Positions 18,491-27,079 are shown, counted from the stretch's first letter. The stretch: 64,000 bases of DNA from Adhaeribacter soli (GCF_008727925.1 NZ_VTWT01000005.1:248001-312000); one strand, 5' to 3'. A program made the numbers and translations. The notes: generated by a model from the letters alone, not told the origin.

Positions 18491-18527
18491 AAAAAGGTCT
18501 GCTTCTGAAAAGAGGCAGACCTTTTTT
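18491..18527 (+). terminator. Terminator of tsf
   Basis: GGTCTGC and GCAGACC enclose an inner TCT-GAAA-AGA hairpin, followed by T6. It lies between convergent tsf and the acyltransferase gene and is almost the same sequence as the hairpin at 19903-19937. Confidence 0.88.
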
Positions 18528-18575
18528 GCATTAAGACAATAATTGCGAAAAGAGGCGATACAAAAAGTATTTCTT

Positions 18576-19667
18576 TTAAACCAATACTTTTTGAGGAGTT
18601 TTGTTAACCTTTCTGGAAAGTTTAATGAATCGCTTTTCAATCAGATTATAAACAATTGTGGCTGAAATAAGGGTTGCAATAATAGTTACAGGCAACATTA
18701 CCGAAAAGGTAATAGTACGGTTCTTAAAGATGTCGTTGATCCAGTCCCATTTTTCCATTACGATTACAACAATAAGCCAGTGCATTAAGTAAACACTGTA
18801 AGAAATTTTCCCTAAAAAAACTAAAGGCTTAATGGCAAGCACCTTCTGGGCACTTTTGCTATTAATTATCCAAGCCAGAATAAGGAAGGAAGCAAAGCCG
18901 GTTATATGAAAGAAATCAACGTTATAAAGCTTTGCATATTTATGGTAGGTTTCGCCGAAAGGCCAAATTCGCTCAAGGTGGCGTATCGAGAAAAGCAGGA
19001 ATACGGCGAATAATAACAAAAACCTGAATGGATAAAGCTTATGCTCGCGGAAATTAAATTCTCTGATTTGGTTATAAAAATAGGCCAGAATAACACCTAA
19101 ACAAAAGTGAAAAACAAACATTGAAATAAAGCCGCCACCGATAAAAATTGAAATCGGAATTAGCCAGGCAACATATTTTATGTCCTTTCTGGCACCTGCC
19201 ACCAACAAAGGCATAAGCAACGACAGTGCCATTTCAATACCTAATGTCCAGCCAGGTATGTAAAATTTATGAGCATGTCGTACCAATACCAATTCCTGCC
19301 AAAGCGATTGGCTGTTTGCATAAAAAATATCTGCCAGAAGGTTTACATCCAGGTTATGACGGTTCCAGTAAAGAAAATTCAAAAGAACGGTAAAAACGAA
19401 CGCCGGGTAAATCCGGAGCACCCGGTTATATACATATTTTTCTATATTAATTTCTTCTGCGGTGTGTAAATACTTAAAGGAAAGAACAAACCCGCTTAGC
19501 ACAAAAAACAAGGAAACAGCATCGCTACCGTTAAACACCAGGGAGCCTAGATTATAATAAACCTTTTCGCCCCATTTCCAGCCAATAAAATGATAGACCA
19601 CCACCATCATGGCAGCAATCCCCCTTACTGAATCTAAATAATCGATTCGATTTACATTATTCTGCAT
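18576..19667 (-). CDS. Acyltransferase 3 family membrane protein
   Basis: This 363-residue integral membrane protein has about ten hydrophobic segments. Family features are RGIAAMMVVVYHF near the N-terminus with its conserved His, FFVLSGFVLS, and a later GKISYSVYLMHWL. Such enzymes O-acylate surface or secreted glycans, but the substrate is unknown. It is a monocistronic, noticeably A+T-rich gene inserted between tsf and a beta-barrel gene, with near-identical hairpins on both sides. A tandem 13-14-base repeat sits just upstream of its ATG. Confidence 0.9.
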   Translation of the reverse strand: MQNNVNRIDYLDSVRGIAAMMVVVYHFIGWKWGEKVYYNLGSLVFNGSDAVSLFFVLSGFVLSFKYLHTAEEINIEKYVYNRVLRIYPAFVFTVLLNFLYWNRHNLDVNLLADIFYANSQSLWQELVLVRHAHKFYIPGWTLGIEMALSLLMPLLVAGARKDIKYVAWLIPISIFIGGGFISMFVFHFCLGVILAYFYNQIREFNFREHKLYPFRFLLLFAVFLLFSIRHLERIWPFGETYHKYAKLYNVDFFHITGFASFLILAWIINSKSAQKVLAIKPLVFLGKISYSVYLMHWLIVVIVMEKWDWINDIFKNRTITFSVMLPVTIIATLISATIVYNLIEKRFIKLSRKVNKTPQKVLV

Positions 19668-19694
19668 TAAATATGTGCCTTAAATATGTGCCTT
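19668..19694. repeat. Tandem duplication TTAAATATGTGCC at the acyltransferase start
   Basis: Two adjoining copies of about 13 bases cover the presumed ribosome-entry region immediately upstream of the ATG. Copy-number change would alter the leader. Confidence 0.7.
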
Positions 19695-19722
19695 TTTCTG
19701 ACTGTATAAAGTTTTGCAAATT

Positions 19723-19730
19723 CAAATTTA
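19723..19730 (-). promoter_or_regulatory. -7 promoter element of the acyltransferase gene
   Basis: The minus strand reads TAAATTTG, matching TAnnTTTG, and would give a leader of about 50 bases. Confidence 0.45.
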
Positions 19731-19902
19731 ACACACAACACCAAGATTCCTTCTATTTCTTTCAGCAATAAGTTACAAGAAAAATAATAATTGATTGGAT
19801 TTTTTCTAAAAATGGTAAAGGTGCGAAAATTAAATTGCCTGTTTTAGTAAAATTACAGAAACAGATGAATTTTCCCTTGCTAAAACGATACAATATTAAA
19901 TC

Positions 19903-19937
19903 AAAAAGGCCTGCTTCCGAAAAGAGGCAGACCTTCT
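19903..19937 (-). terminator. Terminator of the beta-barrel protein gene
   Basis: This hairpin (CTGC/GCAG core with flanking A/T) differs from the tsf terminator at only a few positions. On the minus strand it ends in TTTTT and lies 19 bases after the barrel gene stop. Confidence 0.75.
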
Positions 19938-19956
19938 TACTTTGATTCTAAAGAAT

Positions 19957-20667
19957 TTACAACTTCATAAAAACACCAAGATTCAATCCAGCTGAATACA
20001 GGTATCCGTCAATAGGAAGTTTGGTAATAGAGGTAACAGACCGACGGTAAATGGGTTCTACCCGGAGAAGCAGGTTTTCTGTTAACGCGTAATCAACTCC
20101 CACGCTTGCCAACGCCGCAATATCTACTTTTTCATAACCAAAATCTGAGGCGGGCACCGTTTTCTTTTCTGTTTTCCCATTCGCGTACTCATAAGTTGAC
20201 GTTCGCTTTACAGTCATAAAGAAGTTTGCTGAACTTCCGACCGACGCAAAAGCTTTGATCTTCCCGGTAGTTATGTAATAATTTACCTTAAGAGGCACAT
20301 CCAGGGTTAAATAACGATAATTATGCTTTGCCGACTCAGGAGCATTTGGATCGGGTTCAGTTACAATATATTTTACCTTTGCCTTGTAACCCTTATCAGA
20401 AAAAAGCAACCCTGTTTCTAACGAGAACCGATTGCTTAAATTGATGAGCGCATTAGCACCGGTAGTATAACCAAGTTTAGCACTTTCTACCTCTTCGCGA
20501 ATATCGATAATCCATTTACTGTCTGCATCAGATTTTAATGTACGATAGGAATAATCGGGAGAAAAGGAAACACCAAGCGCTATTTTAGAATTTGGTTTTA
20601 GATCAGCAGTTTGGGCATAGGAATTAAATGACACGAAGGCTAAGGCTGCTATAATTAGCTTTTTCAT
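19957..20667 (-). CDS. Outer-membrane beta-barrel protein (porin-like)
   Basis: This 236-residue protein has a cleavable signal peptide (MKKLIIAALAFVSFNSYAQ) and alternating hydrophobic strands typical of small outer-membrane barrels, for example FSLETGLLFSDKGYKAKV, ITTGKIKAFASVGSSANFFM and a final YLYSAGLNLGVFMKL with an aromatic/hydrophobic C-terminus. Function is unknown. It is a single gene with its own terminator and is somewhat A+T-rich. Confidence 0.85.
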   Translation of the reverse strand: MKKLIIAALAFVSFNSYAQTADLKPNSKIALGVSFSPDYSYRTLKSDADSKWIIDIREEVESAKLGYTTGANALINLSNRFSLETGLLFSDKGYKAKVKYIVTEPDPNAPESAKHNYRYLTLDVPLKVNYYITTGKIKAFASVGSSANFFMTVKRTSTYEYANGKTEKKTVPASDFGYEKVDIAALASVGVDYALTENLLLRVEPIYRRSVTSITKLPIDGYLYSAGLNLGVFMKL

Positions 20668-20780
20668 ATACTATAGATTATTCGTTTAATAAGGCAAACG
20701 CTATGTAAGGAATGCTTAACAAAGAAACAAAATCAAGCTACAATAACAAATAATAGCAACGACAATTAAAGGAACTTCAA

Positions 20781-20805
20781 CAAAAAAGCCTGCATAAAGC
20801 AGGCT
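20781..20805 (-). terminator. Terminator of the small conserved gene
   Basis: AGCCTGC and GCAGGCT flank a five-base loop and are followed on the minus strand by TTTTTTG. Confidence 0.8.
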
Positions 20806-20830
20806 CCTCTGTAAAAATTCCTTACCAGGC

Positions 20831-21079
20831 TTAAAGCGTATCCATCCGCTCCTGGGCTTCTTTCCAGCTTTTGCCCATCCGCTGAAAATTCTCCAGAACG
20901 GTATCAATAAATTCTTCGTCCAGCATTTTTTCCAAATCGCCGTCGCCGGGGATATCGATTTCGGCAATTTTATAGGTTTGCTCCATTCCGGCCTTTTCAA
21001 ATTTTACCAGGAATTTATCGTTCCAGGCAAAAACCGAGATCCGTACATCTTCGTGAGGTATATTGGCTACTAAGCGCAT
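20831..21079 (-). CDS. Small hypothetical protein
   Basis: This 82-residue soluble protein has a beta-strand-rich N-terminal half (VRISVFAWNDKFLVKFE) and a helical acidic C-terminal half ending in KEAQERMDTL. I do not recognise a named family. I chose the ATG at 21077-21079 rather than a TTG ten codons upstream, because a TAnnTTTG promoter motif at 21107-21114 would place transcription start close to that TTG. A dedicated promoter and terminator indicate a real single-gene unit. Confidence 0.75.
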   Translation of the reverse strand: MRLVANIPHEDVRISVFAWNDKFLVKFEKAGMEQTYKIAEIDIPGDGDLEKMLDEEFIDTVLENFQRMGKSWKEAQERMDTL

Positions 21080-21106
21080 AGTTTTATCAGATTTAAAGTC
21101 ACGGGG

Positions 21107-21114
21107 CAAACTTA
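21107..21114 (-). promoter_or_regulatory. -7 promoter element deciding the start of the small gene
   Basis: The minus strand reads TAAGTTTG. The predicted transcript starts about 20 bases before the chosen ATG. Confidence 0.55.
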
Positions 21115-21355
21115 AAAAAAAGCCTTATATAAAAAACAATTATTCCAATATTCTATTGCAAGTTCCGTTTTCATCTTGCCGGGAATGCCCTCTCCGTAGC
21201 CTCTTCCGCTGCAAAAGGCTAGGAAATAATGCGAAAAAAGTGTTCCGCCTTGTCTGTTTTGTCCGGAAGCAGACATTTTTTAAGTACGGGAAATTTCTAT
21301 TCCCGTTTCTGGCAAAAACCTTCTAACTTAGGACTTTAAATTGCTATTGAAATAG

Positions 21356-23398
21356 ATGAAAAAACTGATCCTTGCCGCCGCGCTGTTCCTTCCCCTTTCC
21401 GCGCTGCAGGCCCAGCAAACCCTTACGCCGGAGCTGCTCTGGCAGTTCGGCCGTTTAGGCGATACCGACGTTTCGCCCGATAAAAAGTCTGTAGTGTACA
21501 CCGTTACCTACTACGACCTGAAAGAAAACAAAGGCAACGCCGACATTTACTTGATTCCGGCAAACGGCGGACCGGCCAAAAAGCTGACTGATACCAAAGC
21601 CAGCGAATTTAACGTAACCTGGCGCCCGGACGGCAAAAAGATCGCCTTTCTTTCGGCCGAAAGCGGTACCGTGCAGCTCTACGAAATGAACCCGGACGGC
21701 TCCGATAAAAAGAAGATCACCGATCTGAAAGAAGGCATTGCCAACTTCAAATACGCCAAAGCCATGAACCACGTGCTGTTTACCCAAGACGTGAAGAATG
21801 GCAAGGAAGTAAAGGAAATTTACCCGGACCTGCCCAAGGCCGATGCCCGCATTGTAGACGACCTGATGTACCGCCACTGGAACGAGTGGGACGACTTTAA
21901 GGTAAGCCACGTATTTTACGCCGGCTACAAAGACGGCGCCTTAACTTCCGAACCGAAGGATATCATGAAAGGCGAACCGTTCGATGCTCCGCTCATGCCG
22001 CACGGCGGCGTAGAGCAGCTTACCTTCAGCCCGGACGGCAATACTATTGCCTATACCAGCAAAAAAGAAAGCGGTAAATCCTACGCGGTATCCACCAATT
22101 CCGACATTTACCTGTACGACCTCAAGTCCGGCCAGACGCGCAACCTTTCCGAAGGCATGATGGGCTACGACACCGAGCCGGTTTACAGCCCGGACGGTAA
22201 AAAAATAGCCTGGCTAAGCATGGCTACGCCGGGTTTCGAATCGGACCGCAACCGGATCTTCGTTTACGATTTCGAGTCGAATAAAAAAGAAGAAATTACG
22301 CCTTCTACCGAGCAATCGGCCTCCGGCATTACCTGGTCGAACGACGGCAAAAAGATATACTTCACCAGCACCCTGAAAGGCACGCAGCAGATCTTCGTAG
22401 CCGATGTGAAAGACAAAGCCGTGAAGCAGTTCTCTACCGGCCAGTTCAACTACAACGCATTGGATATTGCCGGGCAGAATTTTATTGTAAACAAAACCAG
22501 CATGAGCCAGCCGGCCGAACTGGTACTGGTAAGCATGAAGGACGCCAAGGAAACCCCGCTTACCAGCATCAACACCGAAATGCTGAGCAAACTGAAACTG
22601 GGCAAAGTGGTAGCGCGCACCGCCAAAACCACCGACAACAAAGACCTGCTGAGCTGGATCATTTACCCGCCGGATTTCGACCCGAAAAAGAAATACCCTA
22701 CCCTGCTTTACTGTCAAGGCGGTCCGCAAAGCCCGGTTTCCCAGAGCTTCTCTTACCGCTGGAACTTCCAACTGATGGCCGCTAATGGTTACATTGTAGT
22801 AGCGCCAAACCGCCGTGGTTTGCCGGGCTTCGGCACAGAGTGGAACAACAGCATCAGCGGCGACTGGGGCGGTCAGCCAATCAAAGATTACCTGACGGCT
22901 ATCGACGACATGAGCAAAGAGCCTTACGTGGATAAAGACAAACTCGGCGCGGTTGGCGCGAGCTACGGCGGTTATTCGGTTTACCAGTTGGCCGGTATGC
23001 ACAACAAGCGTTTCAAGACCTTTATTTCGCATTGCGGCCTGTTCAATTTAGACAGCTGGTATGGCACCACCGAAGAAATGTTCTTTGCCAAACACGACAT
23101 CGGTAATGGCTACTACGACAAGAACCCAAGCAAAAGCTTCGAACAATTCAGCCCGCATAAATTCGTCAAAAACTGGGACACCCCTATTCTGGTAATTCAC
23201 GGCGAAAAGGATTTCCGCGTACCGATCAACCAGGGCATGGAAGCTTTCAACGTGGCGCAATTGCAGAACATCCCGAGCCGTTTTCTGTACTTCCCGCAGG
23301 AAGGCCACTGGGTAATGAAACCGCAAAACAGCGTACTATGGCAGCGCGTCTTCTTCGACTGGCTCGGCCGCACGCTGAAGGATGAGAAAGCTGGTTAA
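21356..23398 (+). CDS. Secreted S9-family prolyl oligopeptidase-type peptidase
   Basis: This 680-residue protein has a signal peptide (LILAAALFLPLSALQAQ), an N-terminal beta-propeller with WD40/TolB-like repeats (SPDGNTIAYTS, SPDGKKIAWLS), and a C-terminal alpha/beta hydrolase. The catalytic triad appears as Ser in GASYGGYS (near 540), Asp in VIHGEKDFRVP and His in PQEGHWV. It resembles dipeptidyl or acylaminoacyl peptidases that trim small peptides in the periplasm. Length and motifs are complete. A terminator follows at 23455. Confidence 0.95.
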   Translation: MKKLILAAALFLPLSALQAQQTLTPELLWQFGRLGDTDVSPDKKSVVYTVTYYDLKENKGNADIYLIPANGGPAKKLTDTKASEFNVTWRPDGKKIAFLSAESGTVQLYEMNPDGSDKKKITDLKEGIANFKYAKAMNHVLFTQDVKNGKEVKEIYPDLPKADARIVDDLMYRHWNEWDDFKVSHVFYAGYKDGALTSEPKDIMKGEPFDAPLMPHGGVEQLTFSPDGNTIAYTSKKESGKSYAVSTNSDIYLYDLKSGQTRNLSEGMMGYDTEPVYSPDGKKIAWLSMATPGFESDRNRIFVYDFESNKKEEITPSTEQSASGITWSNDGKKIYFTSTLKGTQQIFVADVKDKAVKQFSTGQFNYNALDIAGQNFIVNKTSMSQPAELVLVSMKDAKETPLTSINTEMLSKLKLGKVVARTAKTTDNKDLLSWIIYPPDFDPKKKYPTLLYCQGGPQSPVSQSFSYRWNFQLMAANGYIVVAPNRRGLPGFGTEWNNSISGDWGGQPIKDYLTAIDDMSKEPYVDKDKLGAVGASYGGYSVYQLAGMHNKRFKTFISHCGLFNLDSWYGTTEEMFFAKHDIGNGYYDKNPSKSFEQFSPHKFVKNWDTPILVIHGEKDFRVPINQGMEAFNVAQLQNIPSRFLYFPQEGHWVMKPQNSVLWQRVFFDWLGRTLKDEKAG

Positions 23399-23454
23399 TG
23401 AGCTAATGATTTAATGTGCTAATGTGCTATTCTCCATGAGTATATCAGCAGAAC

Positions 23455-23486
23455 AAAAAAGCCCCGGAAGTTCCGGGGCTTTTTTG
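23455..23486 (+). terminator. Terminator of the S9 peptidase gene
   Basis: GCCCCGG (23461-23467) pairs with CCGGGGC (23473-23479), flanked by A6 and T6, so it may act in both directions. A short quasi-periodic TAATGTGCTAATG string lies between stop codon and hairpin. Confidence 0.88.
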
Positions 23487-23497
23487 TTGGAGTAAAC

Positions 23498-23667
23498 AAC
23501 CACCCCCAGCCCCTCCTTGAAAAAAGGAGGGGAGCTGCTGCCTGCAGAATTTTAAATTTGGTACTAATAGCTGGCTGACAAAAATTGCAGAAATAAAGGC
23601 TCAAAAAGATAAGAACTTAGCAGAAACAAGCTCCCCTCCTTTTTTCAAGGAGGGGCTGGGGGTGGTT
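23498..23667. repeat. Foldback with about 39-bp arms, G/C-tract family
   Basis: The arms at 23498-23536 and about 23630-23667 are reverse complements apart from a one-base indel, and each contains its own CCCTCCTT/AAGGAGGG hairpin. It sits between convergent peptidase and MutS-like genes. No gene lies in the gap. Confidence 0.8.
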
Positions 23668-23729
23668 AAAAGCTATGAAAAACCAAAATCGCCTTACAGC
23701 AGACCAGCTTTGCCAACTTCTACCATTTC

Positions 23730-25550
23730 CTACGCTTCCTCAATCGCAATTCCCATCAGCTGCATAAGCTTACTGGCATTGAAACTGCCGCATACTCCCG
23801 GAGTAAGTTTGTAGTCGAATATGATCTTATCGCCTTCTATGCGGCTGTTGAAACTGTAGTTCTTAACCGAGCCCGGCATTTCGTTTTCCAAGTTGCCTAG
23901 CTCCAGATCGTGGGTGGAAACCATGCCGCTGGCCTGCCGCTGGTGCAATTGTTTTACTAGCGCTACGGCACCTAAATGCCGGTCTTTGGAATTGGTGCCT
24001 TTCAGAATTTCATCGAGGAAATAAAAGACCGGTTCGGGTTTTTCCGTCAGATCCAGTAGCATTTTCAGGCGTTTCAGTTCGGCATAAAAGGAAGAAGTGC
24101 TTTCGGCTAAGTTGTCTTCGGTGCGCATGGCCGTGAAAACCTGCATCGGGTACGCTTTAAACCGTTGCGCACAAACCGCTGAGCCGGCATAAGCAAGCAC
24201 CATGTTCAAACCTACCGTGCGGAGGAAAGTACTCTTGCCGGACATGTTGGAACCGGTAATGATCAGGCTTTTTCCGGCGCCGGAAGTGGTGAAAGAATTG
24301 GTGATGCGTTCGGAAACAAAAATAAGCGGGTGCCCCAATTCCGATGTAGAAATTTCAAACGGTTCGTCACTGATTTCCGGCACCGCGTACCCCGGGTTAG
24401 CATATTGAAAAGCGGCAAAACTGGCTAAGCATTCCACTTCGGCTAAGGTCAGCACGGCCGGTTCAAATAAGGGCGCCGATTTTTGTTTCCAGTTATCGAG
24501 TTGCCAGAGCCAGAAAAAATCCCACATCAGCAGGCTGTTTACCAGCAGGTTCAAATAAACATTTTGCGTGGCCGAAAGGTAATCCAGAATGGTAGCCAAG
24601 CGTTTGATGGAAGCAGAAGCAGGAACCTGGTTCAGATAAAGTCTGGCCTGCACCTGCCTTAATTTTGCGCTGCTGAATTCCCGGTTTTCGATGTGTTCCA
24701 GCGCCGAAACGTAGCCGGCTACCTCTTTGTGCAGGTCTTCGGATTTATCCTGAATTTCATCTTTGGCTTTTTTGAAGGTTGCATGAAAAAGGTACTGCAC
24801 AAACGCCAGCGCGCCCGCTACATAGCCCGAAAGCAGATCGAAGTACCACAGACCAATGGCCGAAATGGTAACCAAAGGCAGCAAAAAAGTAAGCCCCAAA
24901 AGCCATTTGCGTTGGGCAAAAAAGCCGGGTTGCGCCAGCCAGTTCAGGAAGTCGGGCAGGTGGTCGGTTTTGCGTTTGTAATGCCGGGCTTTGGCTTCGA
25001 GTTGCTGCCGCCATTCCAGCTCCGGCAGTATTTCCTGCACCGCTTCCTGTCGCGCTAAAATCTCGGGTTTTGCCGCCGCCTGCTGCAGCCATCGGGCCAG
25101 CGTATTTTTCCCGGAAACGGTAACCGCCCGGCTTACCAAACCATACAGCGAATGCGAACCAAAAACATCCAGATCGGATGTGTAGTAATGCTGATTGTCT
25201 TTATAGCGAGAACCGTCGTCGAAAATGGAAAGCTTGCCCTGAAGCCGGGAGATTTCTTCGGCGTTTATCAGGCTTAAAATACGGTTATGTTCCTGCTGGT
25301 ATTGCAAGCGGCTGTGCAACCGGACAAGGAAACCAAATCCAAGATAAAAAACCATGATTACCAGAAAGCCCCACGCATCATTACCGGTATAAAAGCACCA
25401 ACCAGCCAAAGCAGCACCTGTCAGAAAAACGCTTAGCCGCACCAGCGAAATCTGGTTGGCTTTCCGCCGGAACGTATTTTCCAGAGAAGCAAAATCGTGC
25501 TGGCGTTTCTTAAAGGTAGTTTCCGGAGTTGAAATTTCAGAATGGTTCAT
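23730..25550 (-). CDS. Membrane-anchored MutS-family ATPase
   Basis: This 606-residue protein ends in a MutS ATPase domain with Walker A TGSNMSGKSTFLR and Walker B YFLDEILKGTNSKDR, then STHDLELG. Unlike mismatch-repair MutS it lacks the N-terminal mismatch-recognition domain with its Phe-X-Glu motif, and has two pairs of hydrophobic segments at about 35-78 and 215-258, suggesting membrane attachment. It probably belongs to the small MutS-related ATPases common in Bacteroidota; role unknown. I used the ATG at 25550 (MNHSEIS) instead of a TTG two codons earlier. Confidence 0.85.
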   Translation of the reverse strand: MNHSEISTPETTFKKRQHDFASLENTFRRKANQISLVRLSVFLTGAALAGWCFYTGNDAWGFLVIMVFYLGFGFLVRLHSRLQYQQEHNRILSLINAEEISRLQGKLSIFDDGSRYKDNQHYYTSDLDVFGSHSLYGLVSRAVTVSGKNTLARWLQQAAAKPEILARQEAVQEILPELEWRQQLEAKARHYKRKTDHLPDFLNWLAQPGFFAQRKWLLGLTFLLPLVTISAIGLWYFDLLSGYVAGALAFVQYLFHATFKKAKDEIQDKSEDLHKEVAGYVSALEHIENREFSSAKLRQVQARLYLNQVPASASIKRLATILDYLSATQNVYLNLLVNSLLMWDFFWLWQLDNWKQKSAPLFEPAVLTLAEVECLASFAAFQYANPGYAVPEISDEPFEISTSELGHPLIFVSERITNSFTTSGAGKSLIITGSNMSGKSTFLRTVGLNMVLAYAGSAVCAQRFKAYPMQVFTAMRTEDNLAESTSSFYAELKRLKMLLDLTEKPEPVFYFLDEILKGTNSKDRHLGAVALVKQLHQRQASGMVSTHDLELGNLENEMPGSVKNYSFNSRIEGDKIIFDYKLTPGVCGSFNASKLMQLMGIAIEEA

Positions 25551-25624
25551 GTACAAAGCTACTAAACCCTATGGTTTCCGGCCGAAAAAGTATGAAAAGA
25601 AAAAATCCTTCCGTAGCGGAGAAA

Positions 25625-25672
25625 AAAAATCTCAGTAGCCCAGAGTTTAAACCCTAAGCTACTGAGATTAAA
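25625..25672 (-). terminator. Terminator of the RidA-family gene
   Basis: AATCTCAGTAGC (25629-25640) pairs with GCTACTGAGATT (25658-25669); the minus-strand transcript ends in T8. A GATACCTGATACTTGCTACC-type string lies between it and the stop. Confidence 0.8.
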
Positions 25673-25717
25673 AATCCAGATACCAGATACCTGATACTTG
25701 CTACCTGATACCTGCTA

Positions 25718-26146
25718 CTAATCGATCGTAGCAATACACTTCAGCTCGATGCCGATAGGCGTAGGCAGGCAGTTAATTTCTACCGTGGTGCGGCAAGGCT
25801 GGTTGTCTTTAAAATATTCGGCGTAAATGCGGTTGTACGTTTTAAAATCGTCTTTCATGTTGGTCAGAAAAACAGTTACGTCTACCAGTTTGTCCCAGCT
25901 GGAGCCGGAATCTTCCAGAATGTAGCGCACGTTGCGGAAAACCGAATGGCATTGCGCTTCGATGTCGTAAGAAAGAATGTTGCCGTTTTCATCGAGCTCT
26001 ACACCCGGAATTTTCTTCATGCCGCGTTCGCGCGGACCAACGCCCGATAAAAATAAAAGATTACCCACCCGGCGGGCGTGCGGGTACAAGCCAACCGGTT
26101 CCGGGGCTTTGGAGGAGTTCAATAATTCTTTGTCTTCTGTTGCCAT
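25718..26146 (-). CDS. RidA/YjgF-family deaminase
   Basis: This 142-residue cytosolic protein has the RidA fold signatures: LFLSGVGPRERG, NVRYILEDSGSSWDKLVDVTVFL and the C-terminal CRTTVEINCLPTPI with the Arg that holds the substrate carboxylate. Members hydrolyse reactive enamines/imines; a subgroup acts as 2-aminomuconate deaminase, but no kynurenine-pathway genes are near. The ATG at 26144-26146 is preferred over a TTG two codons upstream. A promoter motif only three bases before this ATG suggests a leaderless mRNA. Confidence 0.9.
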   Translation of the reverse strand: MATEDKELLNSSKAPEPVGLYPHARRVGNLLFLSGVGPRERGMKKIPGVELDENGNILSYDIEAQCHSVFRNVRYILEDSGSSWDKLVDVTVFLTNMKDDFKTYNRIYAEYFKDNQPCRTTVEINCLPTPIGIELKCIATID

Positions 26147-26149
26147 ACA

Positions 26150-26157
26150 CAAATTTA
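26150..26157 (-). promoter_or_regulatory. -7 promoter element abutting the RidA start
   Basis: The minus strand reads TAAATTTG, three bases before the ATG. If active, transcription would begin at or within the start codon. Confidence 0.4.
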
Positions 26158-26261
26158 GGTTTTTTTATTAATTTTAAGGAATTGTGTGTTCAGGAACACA
26201 AAACAGCATTAAGTTTGCATTGTGATATATTCATCCGGAAAGAAAAAGCAGTTGAGTTAAC

Positions 26262-27062
26262 ATGAAAAATTCTATCGCAACGTCATTGAACAAAAATCTG
26301 GCCTTTGGCCTCCTCATTGGTATTTTAACTTTTGCTGCCCCCTGTGCTTTCGGCCAGGGAAGAGAACCGGTTTACGAAGCGGTGGAATACCCCGCCCAGC
26401 CCAAAGGCGGTTACAGCGGCTTTCAGGACTATATCAGCAAGAACCTGACCTACCCTACTTTTTCGCTCCGCAACAAAACCCAGGGCACGGTAGAAGTATC
26501 GTTTATTGTGGAAAAGAACGGTTCGGTATCGAACCCGGAAATTGTAAAAGGTCTCGACGAATCGTGTAATTCTGAGGCGTTACGCGTAATTAAGAACAGC
26601 CCGAAATGGGAACCGGCCAAACACAACGGGCAAACCGTGCGCCAGAAAATTACCATGCCGCTGCTGTTCACCATGCCCGTACAACCCACTACGCCGGCCG
26701 CCACCGCCTCGAACACTTCCCCCGATGCACCGCCTGCCGAAGACCCTAACCTGAAACGCGTAACTCCTGAAATGGCCGCCCGTCCTGAAATAGGCACCGA
26801 AGACTTTTTTGTGTACCTGAAGCAAAACCAGAAGTACCCGGCCAAGGCACGCAAGAACCAGGTGCAGGGCCGCGTAATGGTAGAGTTTGTGGTGGAAAAA
26901 GACGGCAGCCTGAGCAACCTGAAAGTTATTCAGAAAATGGGCAGCGGCCTGGACGAAGAAGCGATCCGCTTAATTGAAAAAGGCCCGAAATGGATACCGG
27001 CGCAATACAACGGCCAGTCGATCCGTCAGAAAATGATCCTTCCGGTTATTTTTCAGCTGTAA
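26262..27062 (+). CDS. Exported protein with two TonB C-terminal domains
   Basis: This 266-residue protein has a signal peptide (about 1-31, ending AAPCAFGQ) and two TonB_C domains at about 60-130 and 195-265, each showing GxVxVxFxVEKdGS, an EAxRxIxxxPKWxPAxxNGQ stretch and RQK. A Pro/Ala/Thr linker with PPAEDP separates them. Typical TonB has a single domain and an uncleaved membrane anchor; here the leader looks cleavable and no TonB periplasmic proline-rich arm is visible. It may bind TonB-dependent receptors or act as a periplasmic adaptor (inference). No ExbB/ExbD genes are near. Confidence 0.88.
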   Translation: MKNSIATSLNKNLAFGLLIGILTFAAPCAFGQGREPVYEAVEYPAQPKGGYSGFQDYISKNLTYPTFSLRNKTQGTVEVSFIVEKNGSVSNPEIVKGLDESCNSEALRVIKNSPKWEPAKHNGQTVRQKITMPLLFTMPVQPTTPAATASNTSPDAPPAEDPNLKRVTPEMAARPEIGTEDFFVYLKQNQKYPAKARKNQVQGRVMVEFVVEKDGSLSNLKVIQKMGSGLDEEAIRLIEKGPKWIPAQYNGQSIRQKMILPVIFQL

Positions 27063-27079
27063 TTTTTATTCTTAAGGAG

